From Bacteroides sp. (GTDB lineage Bacteria > Bacteroidota > Bacteroidia > Bacteroidales > Bacteroidaceae): a stretch of DNA of 64,000 bases. Within the stretch, counting starts at the first letter, position 1; each line of letters opens with the position of its first letter. Below, one piece after another: positions 8,825 through 17,668 of the stretch. The notes beneath the pieces are model-generated. The model saw only the letters and a list, made by a program, of their open reading frames with translations. It did no database searches and was not told where the DNA came from. Both the position numbers and the translations under genes were made by a program. The stretch lies in NCBI GenBank assembly GCA_023665805.1, contig JAMPDJ010000013.1, forward strand, positions 25,421 to 89,420, in the 5' to 3' direction.

Positions 8825-9769
8825 ATGAAAAAGATTATTGCAATATCAATGATTCTGCTTTTCTCTTGTGGAGCATGGTCGCAGATAGTCTCTACGGCAG
8901 AGATGCGCGAGATGTTCCGTAATAGAGATGAGAGACGCGATATGCATAAACCGGATATTTTCCTACACGGAAGTTACGACAAGAGATGGCATAAGGTTAA
9001 ATACAGTATTGAGAGACGGATAGAGCCGACAATCAGAGGAATGGAACTCGCGGTGGGATTGCGTACAAAGGAGTATCCCGATGCCACGCACTATTGGTCA
9101 GTGGCAAGAGTCATGAGGCACACAAAGCGTTATGGGGTCAGAGGATGGCATTCTTTCTGTGAGGAGAGGTATCTTCTGCTTGACAGTATTGGCGGCGTGG
9201 AAAGAAATCGTTACTGCGCAATAAATGCCACCAAGAAAAAGATAAAGAAGTTTGGCGTGATAAGCTATGCCGGGAACATGTCCGCTAATGTGTTTATTTT
9301 GGGAGAAGCCGAATACCGCTGGGGATGCTTTCTGTCACCATGGGCATATACCGTACATATCAGCAACGGCATTATTGAAAATTACAAGGAATCGCGTGCC
9401 CAGGAAAGCGATGACATGGGTGCTCTATGGAGATATACGATAATGGATGGCAGGTGGCCCGACCACATCAATCGGGCATTGGAGAAGATGGCAGATATTG
9501 TCAACAAGAGCGATGTGGATTATTCCTCTTGCCCCCAACATGGCAACCATACCATCATCCTGACCTATGATGCCGATACCGTATCGGCAGCGGAGATGCT
9601 GGACGGCTCACAAAACAATGAATTGCTGAACTGTCTGAACAAGGCATTGCAGGATGTCCCAAGGAAGCCGTTCCCGTACCTCTACACCCTTGACGGCAGA
9701 CGGTTGGCCGGAATAATCGTGGAAGCAGTCTTTGCAGACGGCAAATGGGCATTCTACTTGAAGGAGTAA
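8825..9769 (+). CDS. Family B secreted protein, copy 2
   Basis: 314 residues from MKKIIAISMILLFSCGAWSQ; an in-frame ATG 66 bases upstream would bury the signal peptide and is rejected. The N-terminal two thirds diverge from the copy at 4913 but keep STAEMREM, YPDATHYWS and EYRWGCFLSP. From MDGRWPDH to the stop, the two proteins differ at one residue (Ile for Met), and the DNA is equally alike. This gene plus the next family A gene duplicates the pair at 4913-7052. Confidence 0.72.
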   Translation: MKKIIAISMILLFSCGAWSQIVSTAEMREMFRNRDERRDMHKPDIFLHGSYDKRWHKVKYSIERRIEPTIRGMELAVGLRTKEYPDATHYWSVARVMRHTKRYGVRGWHSFCEERYLLLDSIGGVERNRYCAINATKKKIKKFGVISYAGNMSANVFILGEAEYRWGCFLSPWAYTVHISNGIIENYKESRAQESDDMGALWRYTIMDGRWPDHINRALEKMADIVNKSDVDYSSCPQHGNHTIILTYDADTVSAAEMLDGSQNNELLNCLNKALQDVPRKPFPYLYTLDGRRLAGIIVEAVFADGKWAFYLKE

Positions 9770-9966
9770 CCACCACAGTCATGTAAACAATCCATGTGGC
9801 GTGATAAGTGATGATAAAGAATGTACCTTGCCCAAACAGTAGCACATCAAAGTACAGCATAACCCTCTAATTGCCATTTGTATTGGACAAGATACGCCTA
9901 TCCCCCCAAGACACGGTATTACAGTCCAAGTAAATTTCCTGAAGGTTATACTCGTATCACTCATAT
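9440..9966 (+). repeat. Near-identical duplicated tract, copy 2
   Basis: Partner of the tract at 5514-6048. It runs to the point where the foldback element is inserted, so the element entered this copy only. Small differences such as TTGGGCAAG to TTGGACAAG spoil one arm of the inverted repeat present in copy 1. Confidence 0.8.
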
Positions 9967-10170
9967 TTAACCCAAATCGGTCATTAGAACGTCAAATTGT
10001 ATAAAATCAGATGATTTGTATTGCCTTTTCCTCCATTTTGCCCTTCTCTTCGCCGTCTTGCTTCCCGTCTGGTCTCGCCATAGCTCGCTATGACTTCGAC
10101 AAAACGGTTGCAATACGAACGAATATAAAGACAAAACGGATTGGAAATCTAATGACCGATTCGGGTTTAA
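9967..10170 (+). mobile_element. Foldback (MITE-like) element, copy 1, TTAA-flanked
   Basis: 204 bp including TTAA at both ends. Terminal inverted repeats AACCCAAATCGGTCATTAG and CTAATGACCGATTCGGGTT; inside are CGTCTTGC-arms around a central GCCATAGCTCGCTATG palindrome. There is no room for a transposase. It interrupts the duplicated spacer between family B and family A genes: the unoccupied copy at 6046-6060 reads CATATTTGACAAAC, here CATATTTAA-element-TTTAACAAAC. Confidence 0.8.
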
Positions 10171-10187
10171 CAAACTATCATATGAAT

Positions 10188-11186
10188 ATGAAGACGTTTT
10201 TATCAATCACATTGACCATTCTCTCAATAATGGGAGCATATGGCCAGAATACAATGTCCTTCTCCGATATGGAGGGCAAGTGGAACGAGTGGCTATTGCA
10301 ACTGCGTGAGCCATACACTCTGCACAGCAACCATTTCAAAGACACCGTGAGCCTGCAGGAGATGAAAGAGGCCTTTTACAGGCACAAGGACGACAAGAAC
10401 AGGAACCCACAGTTTGGAGACAGGGATACCGTGAAGTACATTATGTCAGCACCCGGCATTGTCCTCAAGTCCACGTTGGACTCCCATCCCGACAAGAAGG
10501 TGAGAGACTGCAGGGCGACATGGCTGTGGTACAAGCACAACCCTCTGTTTCGTCTGTTTGATAAGAACGGCATCATGCAGAAAAAGCTCCTTGAACAGCT
10601 CAACAAGAAGCAGGAAGAATGGCTGGATGGAGAGTTCGTCACACTTGACTGCCCCGTCAGATACATGGGATTCACAATATCCCCCTGCCCGGGTCTGACA
10701 TTATACCACAATGGGGAAAAAGTGGGAGGCGACTATGCCGGTGACATGCACCTGCAGCCGGACTTCTTCGAGTATGCATTTAGCAATGTGATGATTCTGG
10801 GGCATCCGAGTTGGACTTCCGGTCTTGGAAGTGGCATACGTGCATTGGGTTCACTGCACGAACTGCGTGCAGGCTGTATCCGTAGCACCAAGAACGAGAC
10901 GACTTTCTCCGTGTTGCTGTACGCCAACCCACAGCCACAGAAGAGAACAGCTGGGAAGTTTCCTGCATACACTCTGGAACTGCTGGAGCCTGAAGATGCA
11001 GACAAGGAGACCATGCTCCTGTTCAACAGTTTCAAGGAGACGATAGAACAGATTCCTGTCAAGGCTTTCCGCAACTACTACACCACGGACTTCCGCATCA
11101 TGACAGGACGTTATTATCACGTGACTGTCAACAAGTGCGGATGGCTGGTGGAGGACTATTTCGACCTTAACAGGTTAAGGAAGTAA
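10188..11186 (+). CDS. Family A secreted protein, copy 4
   Basis: 332 residues from MKTFLSITL (an ATG at 10182 adds two residues). The first ~25 codons match copy 2 closely, then the proteins diverge. Landmarks: KDTVSLQEMKEAFYRHK, HPDKKVRDCRATW, DKNGIMQKKL, WLDGE, RYMGFTISPCPGL (Arg replacing Trp) and NYYTTDFRIMTGRYYHV before CGWLVEDYF, with a short tail DLNRLRK. The foldback element ends 18 bp before this start, so it may carry or have replaced the promoter. Confidence 0.78.
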   Translation: MKTFLSITLTILSIMGAYGQNTMSFSDMEGKWNEWLLQLREPYTLHSNHFKDTVSLQEMKEAFYRHKDDKNRNPQFGDRDTVKYIMSAPGIVLKSTLDSHPDKKVRDCRATWLWYKHNPLFRLFDKNGIMQKKLLEQLNKKQEEWLDGEFVTLDCPVRYMGFTISPCPGLTLYHNGEKVGGDYAGDMHLQPDFFEYAFSNVMILGHPSWTSGLGSGIRALGSLHELRAGCIRSTKNETTFSVLLYANPQPQKRTAGKFPAYTLELLEPEDADKETMLLFNSFKETIEQIPVKAFRNYYTTDFRIMTGRYYHVTVNKCGWLVEDYFDLNRLRK

Positions 11187-11544
11187 TTAAATTAACGTGA
11201 CTTCCGTGAATTCGGAATATGGCGAATTATGTAACAGTATTCTCCTGTGCCCATGCCGTTCCCAAGGGTGTCCAAAGCTACACCGACATGCACCAATGCG
11301 GAGGGCAAAATGCGGCCTTCGCGGAATCGCAATTCAGTCCACATATGGTCGGTGCCGCGACTATACCATGAACACGACCCCGACAATAGTATGAACGCAA
11401 CCTCGACAATAGTATAGTCATACCACCGACAATACTATTATCAAGAGTTCAACGATGGCGAGGGGAATTCACCGAACTCACGTTACTGTGGTTTTACTGC
11501 AATATCGCAACAACATAAAACCAATAAGAATAAAACGACTGACA
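11187..11544. other. Noncoding stretch before the second double-glycine gene
   Basis: No supported gene. It contains GAATTC/GCGAAT-type motifs near 11207-11225, the CGACAATAGTAT repeat (11379-11440), and from ~11500 the upstream extension of the conserved leader (GCAACA-CATAAAACCAATAAG) also seen before 2701. Confidence 0.5.
11379..11440 (+). repeat. CGACAATAGTAT dispersed repeat, copy 1
   Basis: Three spaced copies of CGACAATAGTAT or its near form CGACAATACTAT with the joining words ATGAACGCA and AGTCATACC. A very similar ~62-bp block occurs at 39750-39815 between unrelated genes. Confidence 0.6.
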
Positions 11545-11597
11545 AGCTTACCCTCCAGTGGAGATAGCATTTAATAAACCTAACAAATTTAACAATT
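11545..11597 (+). promoter_or_regulatory. 53-nt conserved leader block, copy 2
   Basis: Same length and start as the blocks before 2754 and 15187. The central stem differs here (CTCC-AGT-GGAG rather than CCTC-CAGT-GAGG), but pairing is retained. It directly precedes the ATG of the 76-residue leader gene. Confidence 0.6.
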
Positions 11598-11828
11598 ATG
11601 AGAAAAAAGATTAGGCAAGCATTGGCAGAACTAAGCCAGGAGTGCACTGCGTTATCACACCAAGAGATGGTAAATGCCGTAGGTGGAGACAGATACTATT
11701 TTGACTCGTCGGGAATCTGCATCAATATAGAATCCTCAAATGAGCATGTCGCTATTGTTGGAGACAATAAACTTGCGTTATATGGCAGTTTGAGTGGTTA
11801 TGAGATAACACCCAAAGGTCAATGGTAA
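11598..11828 (+). CDS. Double-glycine-leader peptide, short form (76 aa)
   Basis: The leader 1-30 is identical to that of the gene at 15187, ending HQEMVNAVGG, so export and cleavage by the PCAT are expected. The mature product would be 46 residues, DRYYFDSSGICIN ... LALYGSLSGYE, and stops where the longer proteins continue into GVS-LFEFL. It is therefore either a natural short peptide cargo or a truncated relic of the 114- and 213-residue forms. It is followed 105 bp later by a family A gene with its own TATATTTG box. Confidence 0.72.
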   Translation: MRKKIRQALAELSQECTALSHQEMVNAVGGDRYYFDSSGICINIESSNEHVAIVGDNKLALYGSLSGYEITPKGQW

Positions 11829-11888
11829 CAACGTTCTGATTGTCAATCAAAGAAATACATACTAATCACTTTGTTATGACAATCATAT

Positions 11889-11896
11889 TATATTTG
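11889..11896 (+). promoter_or_regulatory. Promoter -7 box TATATTTG
   Basis: Exact TAnnTTTG match 43 bp before the family A start at 11940; a TTTG at 11870-11873 lies upstream but closer than the ideal spacing. Mirrors the box before the gene at 3911. Confidence 0.45.
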
Positions 11897-11939
11897 TAAT
11901 GTATAGGATTTTCAATAACACCTTGATTATTTAATGATT

Positions 11940-12923
11940 ATGAAGTATTTATTTGCAATAGTATTGGCCTCCCTCTCCATGCTGGGAACATATGGTCAGA
12001 AAGAGATGCCGTTTTCTGAGTTGCAGGAAAAGTGGGAGAAGTATAGGCAATGTACAATTGACCCACTTATCCTCCGCAAGAACCATTTCCATGACACCAT
12101 CAGTGTGGAAGAGATGAGGGAAGCGTTCTTCAAGTACAAGGGCCATAGCTTCCGCTGGCAGAAACTCTGTGAAGGAATGGACACAATGTATGGAGTGATG
12201 CCCCATGTAAGGGTTGTGTTGCAGTCGCCACTACAACAGCATCCCCAAAAGGAAATGAGAGAATATCGCGGGAAATGGTCCGCACTTGCCATAGGGGAGG
12301 TCCTTACCGACATCAAGGACAAGGACGGCGTGTCCCGCAAGGACATTTTGGACAAACTTATCCAAGACAAGGCCACGTGGCTGGACGGAGAAATAATCGC
12401 CTTGGAGGAACCACGTTGCTATATGGGCTTTGTGGTGTCACCGTCTCCGAGGTCGCAGGCTTACCACAAAGGTACTCTCCTTGGAGTATCCGGGACGGGA
12501 AGTTTGTCATGTTCGGATTTCTTTTCGTATGCCACATTCAATCATACATGTCTGGATGGTAACTGGGATTGTGATGTATACGAAGGTTCTGTGCTGCTTG
12601 GCATGTTGCACGGGATGAGTACCGCTACCCACCGCTACCTTCCGGAGAGGACATTCTCTGTATTGTTGCACTCCAATTTGCCAGCCAAGGCTGAAAAGAA
12701 AGACAAGAAGAAATACTACACTCTTGAATTGCTCGAACCCAAGGAAGCGGACAAGGAAACCGTGAAACTGTTCGAGGATTTCAAGGAGTTTGTAGAACGT
12801 CTACCCGAAGGGACATTCAAGCCTTATTACACAATCGACTTCCGCCTGCTGACAGGCCGCTACTACCACGTGACCGTAAACAAGTGCGGATGGCTGGTGG
12901 AGGACTATTTCACCTTGAAATAA
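11940..12923 (+). CDS. Family A secreted protein, copy 5
   Basis: 327 residues from MKYLFAIVLASLSMLGTYGQ; the ATG at 11934 adds only Met-Ile. Landmarks: NHFHDTISVEEMREAFFKYK, HPQKEMREYRGKW, DKDGVSRKDI, WLDGE, RCYMGFVVSPSPR (Cys where others have Trp) and the most divergent C-terminal block of the family, PYYTIDFRLLTGRYYHV. The 3' ~200 bp is nearly identical to the fragment at 17669, showing this copy, or its twin, has been duplicated. It ends 31 bp before the glycosyltransferase gene. Confidence 0.78.
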   Translation: MKYLFAIVLASLSMLGTYGQKEMPFSELQEKWEKYRQCTIDPLILRKNHFHDTISVEEMREAFFKYKGHSFRWQKLCEGMDTMYGVMPHVRVVLQSPLQQHPQKEMREYRGKWSALAIGEVLTDIKDKDGVSRKDILDKLIQDKATWLDGEIIALEEPRCYMGFVVSPSPRSQAYHKGTLLGVSGTGSLSCSDFFSYATFNHTCLDGNWDCDVYEGSVLLGMLHGMSTATHRYLPERTFSVLLHSNLPAKAEKKDKKKYYTLELLEPKEADKETVKLFEDFKEFVERLPEGTFKPYYTIDFRLLTGRYYHVTVNKCGWLVEDYFTLK

Positions 12924-12954
12924 AAACATCAAATAATAATTAACTTAAGAAGCC

Positions 12955-15084
12955 ATGCCAACACACACACAAACACTATTTTTCATAGATTATTTCCAGC
13001 CCGACAATCCCAACGGCATATGCACTTACAGGCATAATCTGCAGGATGCATTCCGCCATTGCAGCGCATGGAGAATAATCATGGTGCTCCTGAAAGCAAA
13101 ATGCAGCGGCATCTGCATGGACTCCAAGGATGGAACGGAGACGATGCTTGTCCCGTTCGACATAGGTTTCAGGTGCAAGACGGCCAACAACATGCAGTTC
13201 GTGAAGGCCATGAAGGCCATAGCCTCGGACAACAGGTGCATAGTGCATTTCAACTGGATGAACCATGCGCCTTTGGGCATCGTGATAAAAAAGCACATGG
13301 ACGCACGCATCGTCCTGACAAAGCACTGCGTGTTCTGGAGAGAAAGCATCGTGTCCAACTATCCGATGTACTATCATCTGCAGTCATATCTGGAAACAAA
13401 GGAAAAATCATCCTTTCTGGCCAAGATGATACTGCGCGAGGAGATGCTCTTCTTCAACAGTGCGGACAAGACAATTACCGTAACCGAGGATGCCAAACGG
13501 GTAGTGGAGTTCTTCTATTCCGTTCCATCTCAATCCGTTGCATGCATACACAATGGATTCCATGGTACGGCCAGCGCATGTCCCAAATCAGAAATAAGGA
13601 AACGGTTGGGATATGGCGGACAGGAAAAGATAATGCTGTACTTCGGACATGTCGCGGAGAAAAAAGGACTGCTCCATCTGATGGACATCGCGCATTTGTT
13701 GAACCGTAAACTACAGGATTTCCGTCTAATCATATGCGGGAAAGGCGATTTCGACGCGGTATTGAGACACATGGCCGCCCCGTTGCGAAGCCATGTCGAC
13801 TTTACGGGGCACCTGGAAAAGGAGGAACTGTCGCACTATCTGGCCATTGCCGATGCGTGCGTGGTTCCGTCGCTGATGGAACAGTGCAGCTATGCCACAT
13901 TGGAGGCCGTGCATGCCAACGTGCCGCTGATCATGAGCGACATACCGGGATTGCGCGAGTTGTCGTATCCGCATAATAAATATATGATCCGCCACAAGAT
14001 GCTTCCATCCCGCATAGAGGCGGACACGGCATCGGCTGCAGAACGGGCCATGGAGCTGTTCAACAATGCAGGACTGCGTGGCGACCATGTAAGGAACATG
14101 GCGGAACATGTCAGGAAACACTTTTCCGTGGCGGCAATGGTAAAGGCCACGCTGCAAACTTACGAGGAGGAGATGTGGGCTTGCGACAGCCAGCAGACCG
14201 ACGGTCCATTGGTCAGTGTGGTAATGCCATGCCATAATGGTGCGCGATACATTTCCGAAGCCATAGGAAGCGTGCTTTCCCAATCCTACGGCAACTGGGA
14301 ACTGATAGTGGTGGACGATGGCTCCACAGACGACAGCCGGACCATTGTAAAATCCATAAAAGACAGCCGGATTACCCTTGTATACAATAAAAAGAATTAT
14401 GGAATCTGTCATTCCCTGAACAAGGGCATAAAAAGAGCCAAGGGCAAATACATAGCCCGTCTGGACGCGGACGACATGATGCTGCCCGGCAGACTGTCCG
14501 TCCAAATAGAGTTTATGGAGCAGCATCCCGATTATGCCGTTGTGGGCGGCAACCATATCGTCATGGACATGGACGGCATGCCATTGGGGATGACGGCGTA
14601 TCCCGAAACAGACAAGGAAATAAGGTTCTTCGCCAACATCTTCAATCCATTTGCCCACAGTTCCGTGATGATACGCAAGGCAGTGCTTGACGAGGGGTAC
14701 AGGTATTCCAACAAATATCCGTACTGCGAGGACTACCACCTGTGGATGCAAATAATCAAGAAACACAAGTTCCATAACTTGCAGCAAACCATAACGCTCT
14801 ATAGGAAGAACGAAAAAGGGCTGTCCGTCACGAATGCAAAAGAACAATATGAGAATTCATTGGAAATATCATGCAGCCACATGAAACGCAACGGGGTCGA
14901 CATAAAAGACGATGAACTCAAATTGCTGAGTGCCATGCGCATGGCGGTGCCAAATGATTTCTGGAAAGCGCATGACAAAGAGTTGAGTGCGTTCATAATG
15001 AGGCTGAGTGACGGATACGGCTACGATTTGGACACCCGGGAACTGTACTTCATGAGATATTGTGTCGAGCACAAGTATTTCTGA
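12955..15084 (+). CDS. Two-domain glycosyltransferase (GT4-like + GT2-like fusion)
   Basis: 709 residues with no signal peptide, so cytoplasmic. The N-terminal half (~1-400) is a GT-B fold enzyme of the GT4 type: YFGHVAEKKGLLHLMD for the nucleotide-sugar domain, and E-x7-E in EQCSYATLEA. The C-terminal half (~415-709) is a GT2 enzyme: SVVMPCHNGARYISEAI, VVDDGSTDD and the DADD metal site. It sits between two double-glycine modules, 31 bp after family A copy 5 and 103 bp before the next leader gene. Sugar attachment to the exported peptides or to a surface glycan are both possible; the sequence does not decide. Enzyme class is secure. Confidence 0.88.
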   Translation: MPTHTQTLFFIDYFQPDNPNGICTYRHNLQDAFRHCSAWRIIMVLLKAKCSGICMDSKDGTETMLVPFDIGFRCKTANNMQFVKAMKAIASDNRCIVHFNWMNHAPLGIVIKKHMDARIVLTKHCVFWRESIVSNYPMYYHLQSYLETKEKSSFLAKMILREEMLFFNSADKTITVTEDAKRVVEFFYSVPSQSVACIHNGFHGTASACPKSEIRKRLGYGGQEKIMLYFGHVAEKKGLLHLMDIAHLLNRKLQDFRLIICGKGDFDAVLRHMAAPLRSHVDFTGHLEKEELSHYLAIADACVVPSLMEQCSYATLEAVHANVPLIMSDIPGLRELSYPHNKYMIRHKMLPSRIEADTASAAERAMELFNNAGLRGDHVRNMAEHVRKHFSVAAMVKATLQTYEEEMWACDSQQTDGPLVSVVMPCHNGARYISEAIGSVLSQSYGNWELIVVDDGSTDDSRTIVKSIKDSRITLVYNKKNYGICHSLNKGIKRAKGKYIARLDADDMMLPGRLSVQIEFMEQHPDYAVVGGNHIVMDMDGMPLGMTAYPETDKEIRFFANIFNPFAHSSVMIRKAVLDEGYRYSNKYPYCEDYHLWMQIIKKHKFHNLQQTITLYRKNEKGLSVTNAKEQYENSLEISCSHMKRNGVDIKDDELKLLSAMRMAVPNDFWKAHDKELSAFIMRLSDGYGYDLDTRELYFMRYCVEHKYF

Positions 15085-15133
15085 CATAGCACATGTACAT
15101 GCTGTACCGAATGACTGAAAACAACGACAGACA

Positions 15134-15186
15134 AGCTTATCATCCAGTGAGGATGGCATTTAACTAACCTAACAAATTTAACAATT
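15134..15186 (+). promoter_or_regulatory. 53-nt conserved leader block, copy 3
   Basis: Third copy, same length. Here the central region reads CATCC-AGTGA-GGATG, a 5-bp stem different in sequence from copies 1 and 2. The upstream similarity stops sooner than between copies 1 and 2, because the glycosyltransferase gene ends at 15084. Confidence 0.6.
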
Positions 15187-15531
15187 ATGAGAAAAAAGAT
15201 TAGACAAGCATTGGCAGAACTGAGCCAGGAGTGCACTGCGTTATCACATCAAGAAATGGTAAATGCTGTAGGTGGAGACAGATATTATTTTGACTCGTCG
15301 GGAATGCTGATAGACCAAAAAGAATCAACAGACAATGTTGCTATTGTTGGAGACAACACATTAGCGTTATATGGCAGTTTGAGCGGTTATGATGCTACTG
15401 ATAAAAATGAACAATACAAATGCACATATTACACAGGTGATGGCGTATCTGACCGTTTATTTGAATTTCTTGCCAACAACACAGATGTTGAAATTTCTAC
15501 ACAAAAAGGCAGCAAGTATCATAAAATTTGA
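15187..15531 (+). CDS. Double-glycine-leader protein, intermediate form (114 aa)
   Basis: Leader identical to the 11598 gene, cleavage after Gly30. The mature part (84 residues) runs through the shared module, including YYTGDGVSDRLFEFLANNTDVE, which aligns with FSGEGVSAELFEFLVDNTTVE in the 213-residue protein. It then ends in a basic tail STQKGSKYHKI exactly where the JAMM-like domain starts in the longer protein. This suggests a common N-terminal carrier module with exchangeable or lost C-terminal domains. The stop lies 24 bp before the next family A start. Confidence 0.72.
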   Translation: MRKKIRQALAELSQECTALSHQEMVNAVGGDRYYFDSSGMLIDQKESTDNVAIVGDNTLALYGSLSGYDATDKNEQYKCTYYTGDGVSDRLFEFLANNTDVEISTQKGSKYHKI

Positions 15532-15554
15532 GCCTCATCATAACAGAACAAACT

Positions 15555-16541
15555 ATGAAAACCATATTTGCAATCACGTTGGCCTTCCTTTCCATCTTAG
15601 GAGCGTATGGCCAACATGAAATGTCGTTCTCTCGTCTGCAAGACCTGTGGGAAGACTATCAAAAAGACGCATTAAAAGCCCCGATTATGCTTCAACTGAA
15701 TCATTTCAAAGACAGTGTCAGTGTCAATGAAATGAAAGAGGCTTTTCTGAAGTACAAGAATCAGATATTCCGCACATCTCCCTACGAAGGGTTTGATTCG
15801 GTCCAGTATTTTCCTTTTGGAGAAAAGGTAATGATATTGTCACCCTTGAAGCGTCACCGGCAAAAGAAAATCAGAGAATGCCGCGCCATATGGGGCGGAT
15901 GGCATGCACGCCAATCCATTGTAGACCTGAAGGACAAAAACGGAGTGTCTCAAAAAAAACTTGTGGAGAAACTTAACGCAAGCAAGGAAGAATGGCTGGA
16001 TGGAGAACTTGTCGCTCTAAGAAAACCACAATGGTATATGGGCTTCATTGTATCGGCCTTTCCATGTTACGAAGTATACGAACACGGGAGAATGGTCGCC
16101 TTGGAAGACGGAGCATTCCCTTGTTCCGACTTTTTCTCATACGCTGCTCCTACCGGGAATCACTGTTACTGGTATTCCAAAATAGATGACGGGACAAACA
16201 TGCTTGGTGCATTGCTTGGAATGGAAACCAACATGCCGCTTCCGGAAAGAGCGTTCTCCGTGCTGCTATATGATACTTCAACACGGGATGACAAACAAAA
16301 ACTCAAGACACCATATACTATTGAACTTCTTGAACCGGAAAATGCCGACAAGGAAACATTGAAGCTATTCAACAGATTCAAACGTTTTGTCGAAAGCATA
16401 CCATCCAACGCGTTCCGGCCTTACTACACCACGGACTTCCGCATCATGACAGGACGTTACTATCGCGTGACTGTAAACAAGTGCGGATGGCTGGTGGAGG
16501 ACTACTTCGGGATTAACCAAGGCAGAAGGTTTGTGCAGTAG
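15555..16541 (+). CDS. Family A secreted protein, copy 6
   Basis: 328 residues from MKTIFAITLAFLSILGAYGQ; an ATG 27 bases upstream is rejected because it would precede the signal with a polar extension. Landmarks: KDSVSVNEMKEAF, HRQKKIRECRAIW, DKNGVSQKKL, WLDGE, WYMGFIVSAFPCY, then the C-terminal block and a tail GINQGRRFVQ. A tail of the same kind (EINQGGKFVQ) ends the fragment at 17669. This is the first gene after the 114-residue leader protein, as copy 1 and copy 5 are after theirs. Confidence 0.78.
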   Translation: MKTIFAITLAFLSILGAYGQHEMSFSRLQDLWEDYQKDALKAPIMLQLNHFKDSVSVNEMKEAFLKYKNQIFRTSPYEGFDSVQYFPFGEKVMILSPLKRHRQKKIRECRAIWGGWHARQSIVDLKDKNGVSQKKLVEKLNASKEEWLDGELVALRKPQWYMGFIVSAFPCYEVYEHGRMVALEDGAFPCSDFFSYAAPTGNHCYWYSKIDDGTNMLGALLGMETNMPLPERAFSVLLYDTSTRDDKQKLKTPYTIELLEPENADKETLKLFNRFKRFVESIPSNAFRPYYTTDFRIMTGRYYRVTVNKCGWLVEDYFGINQGRRFVQ

Positions 16542-16550
16542 AATGTAATT

Positions 16551-16590
16551 TATGGACTCCCGTAACTCCATCTTCGTAAGATCGACATTC
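16551..16590 (+). repeat. 40-bp dispersed palindromic repeat, copy 1
   Basis: TATGGACTCCCGTAACTCCA followed by a TCTTCGTAAGAT core. The reverse complement of 36456-36495 matches it closely although the neighbouring genes are unrelated. The core CCATCTTCGTAAGATGG of the second copy is a perfect palindrome. Confidence 0.5.
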
Positions 16591-16655
16591 TGCCAGATAA
16601 CATCAAATAACAATATAAACTAATTTACGCTACTTACTTAACTAAAAGAGAAACC

Positions 16656-17633
16656 ATGAAAAGATTATTTTCAATAATGTTGGCCTCCCTCTCCATATTA
16701 GGAGCGTATGGCCAAACGGAAATGCCGTTTTCCAAGTTGCTGAGCAAGTGGGAACGTTACCAAAGATATTTGTCAGGAGAACCGAAAACTCTTAACTTAA
16801 CACACTTCAAAGACAGCGTAGGCGTAGAAGAAATGAAAGATGCCTTTTACAAGTACAAGGATCACAAGTTCCTGGTATCTCCATATGCCGGTCTGGATTC
16901 CATCCTTTTTATACCAACGTTCGGGACACGGGCAGTGATACTATCCCCACTGAAACGGTATCCTCAAAAGGATGTCAGGGAATGCCGTGCCACATTAGGC
17001 GGATGGTACGGGCGTCTTTTTATAGAGGATCTCAAAGACAAGGACGGCGTGTCTCGCAAAGATCTTGCGGATACACTAAATAGAGACAAGAGCCGGTGGT
17101 TGGATGGAGAACTCATTACCCTCGGCAGTCCACAGTGGTATATGGGCTTTGTCGTCTCTGCTGTTCCACAATTGGAGATATATGATAAAGGCAGATTGAT
17201 AGGACGTGATGCGAGAGCCTTTGATGCCCCGGACTATTTTGCATTTACAACTCCCATATTTGATGGTTTCTGGAATAGTACTTGCGGAGCAAATCTTCTT
17301 GGTGCATTACATGGGGTATTCACTTCTGTCCATCAACGTCTTCCCGAAAGATGTTTTTCCGTACTGCTATATGAGAATCCCAGACCGCGAGGCAAGAAGC
17401 CGATCTACACTTTGGAATTACTGGAACCCAAGGCAGCGGACAAGGAGACCATGGAACTGTTTAAAGACTTCAGGCGGTTCGTGGAAAGTATACCGGAAAT
17501 GGCATTCCGTCCATACTACACAACGGATTTCCGTATAATGACAGGACGGTACTATCGTGTGACAGTAAACAAGTGCGGATGGCTGGTGGAAGACTATTTC
17601 GAATTGAACAGAAATAGAGCGTTTGACGATTAG
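16656..17633 (+). CDS. Family A secreted protein, copy 7
   Basis: 325 residues, signal peptide MKRLFSIMLASLSILGAYGQ. Landmarks: KDSVGVEEMKDAFYKYK, YPQKDVRECRAT, DKDGVSRKDL, WLDGE, WYMGFVVSAVPQL, then RCFSVLLYE (Cys for the usual Thr) and the C-terminal block with a tail ELNRNRAFDD. It lies 114 bp after copy 6 with the 40-bp palindromic repeat between them. It is the last complete family member in the window. Confidence 0.78.
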   Translation: MKRLFSIMLASLSILGAYGQTEMPFSKLLSKWERYQRYLSGEPKTLNLTHFKDSVGVEEMKDAFYKYKDHKFLVSPYAGLDSILFIPTFGTRAVILSPLKRYPQKDVRECRATLGGWYGRLFIEDLKDKDGVSRKDLADTLNRDKSRWLDGELITLGSPQWYMGFVVSAVPQLEIYDKGRLIGRDARAFDAPDYFAFTTPIFDGFWNSTCGANLLGALHGVFTSVHQRLPERCFSVLLYENPRPRGKKPIYTLELLEPKAADKETMELFKDFRRFVESIPEMAFRPYYTTDFRIMTGRYYRVTVNKCGWLVEDYFELNRNRAFDD

Positions 17634-17668
17634 AATCGTAGCATTTGGGGTAAGAAACACGAAGGACA

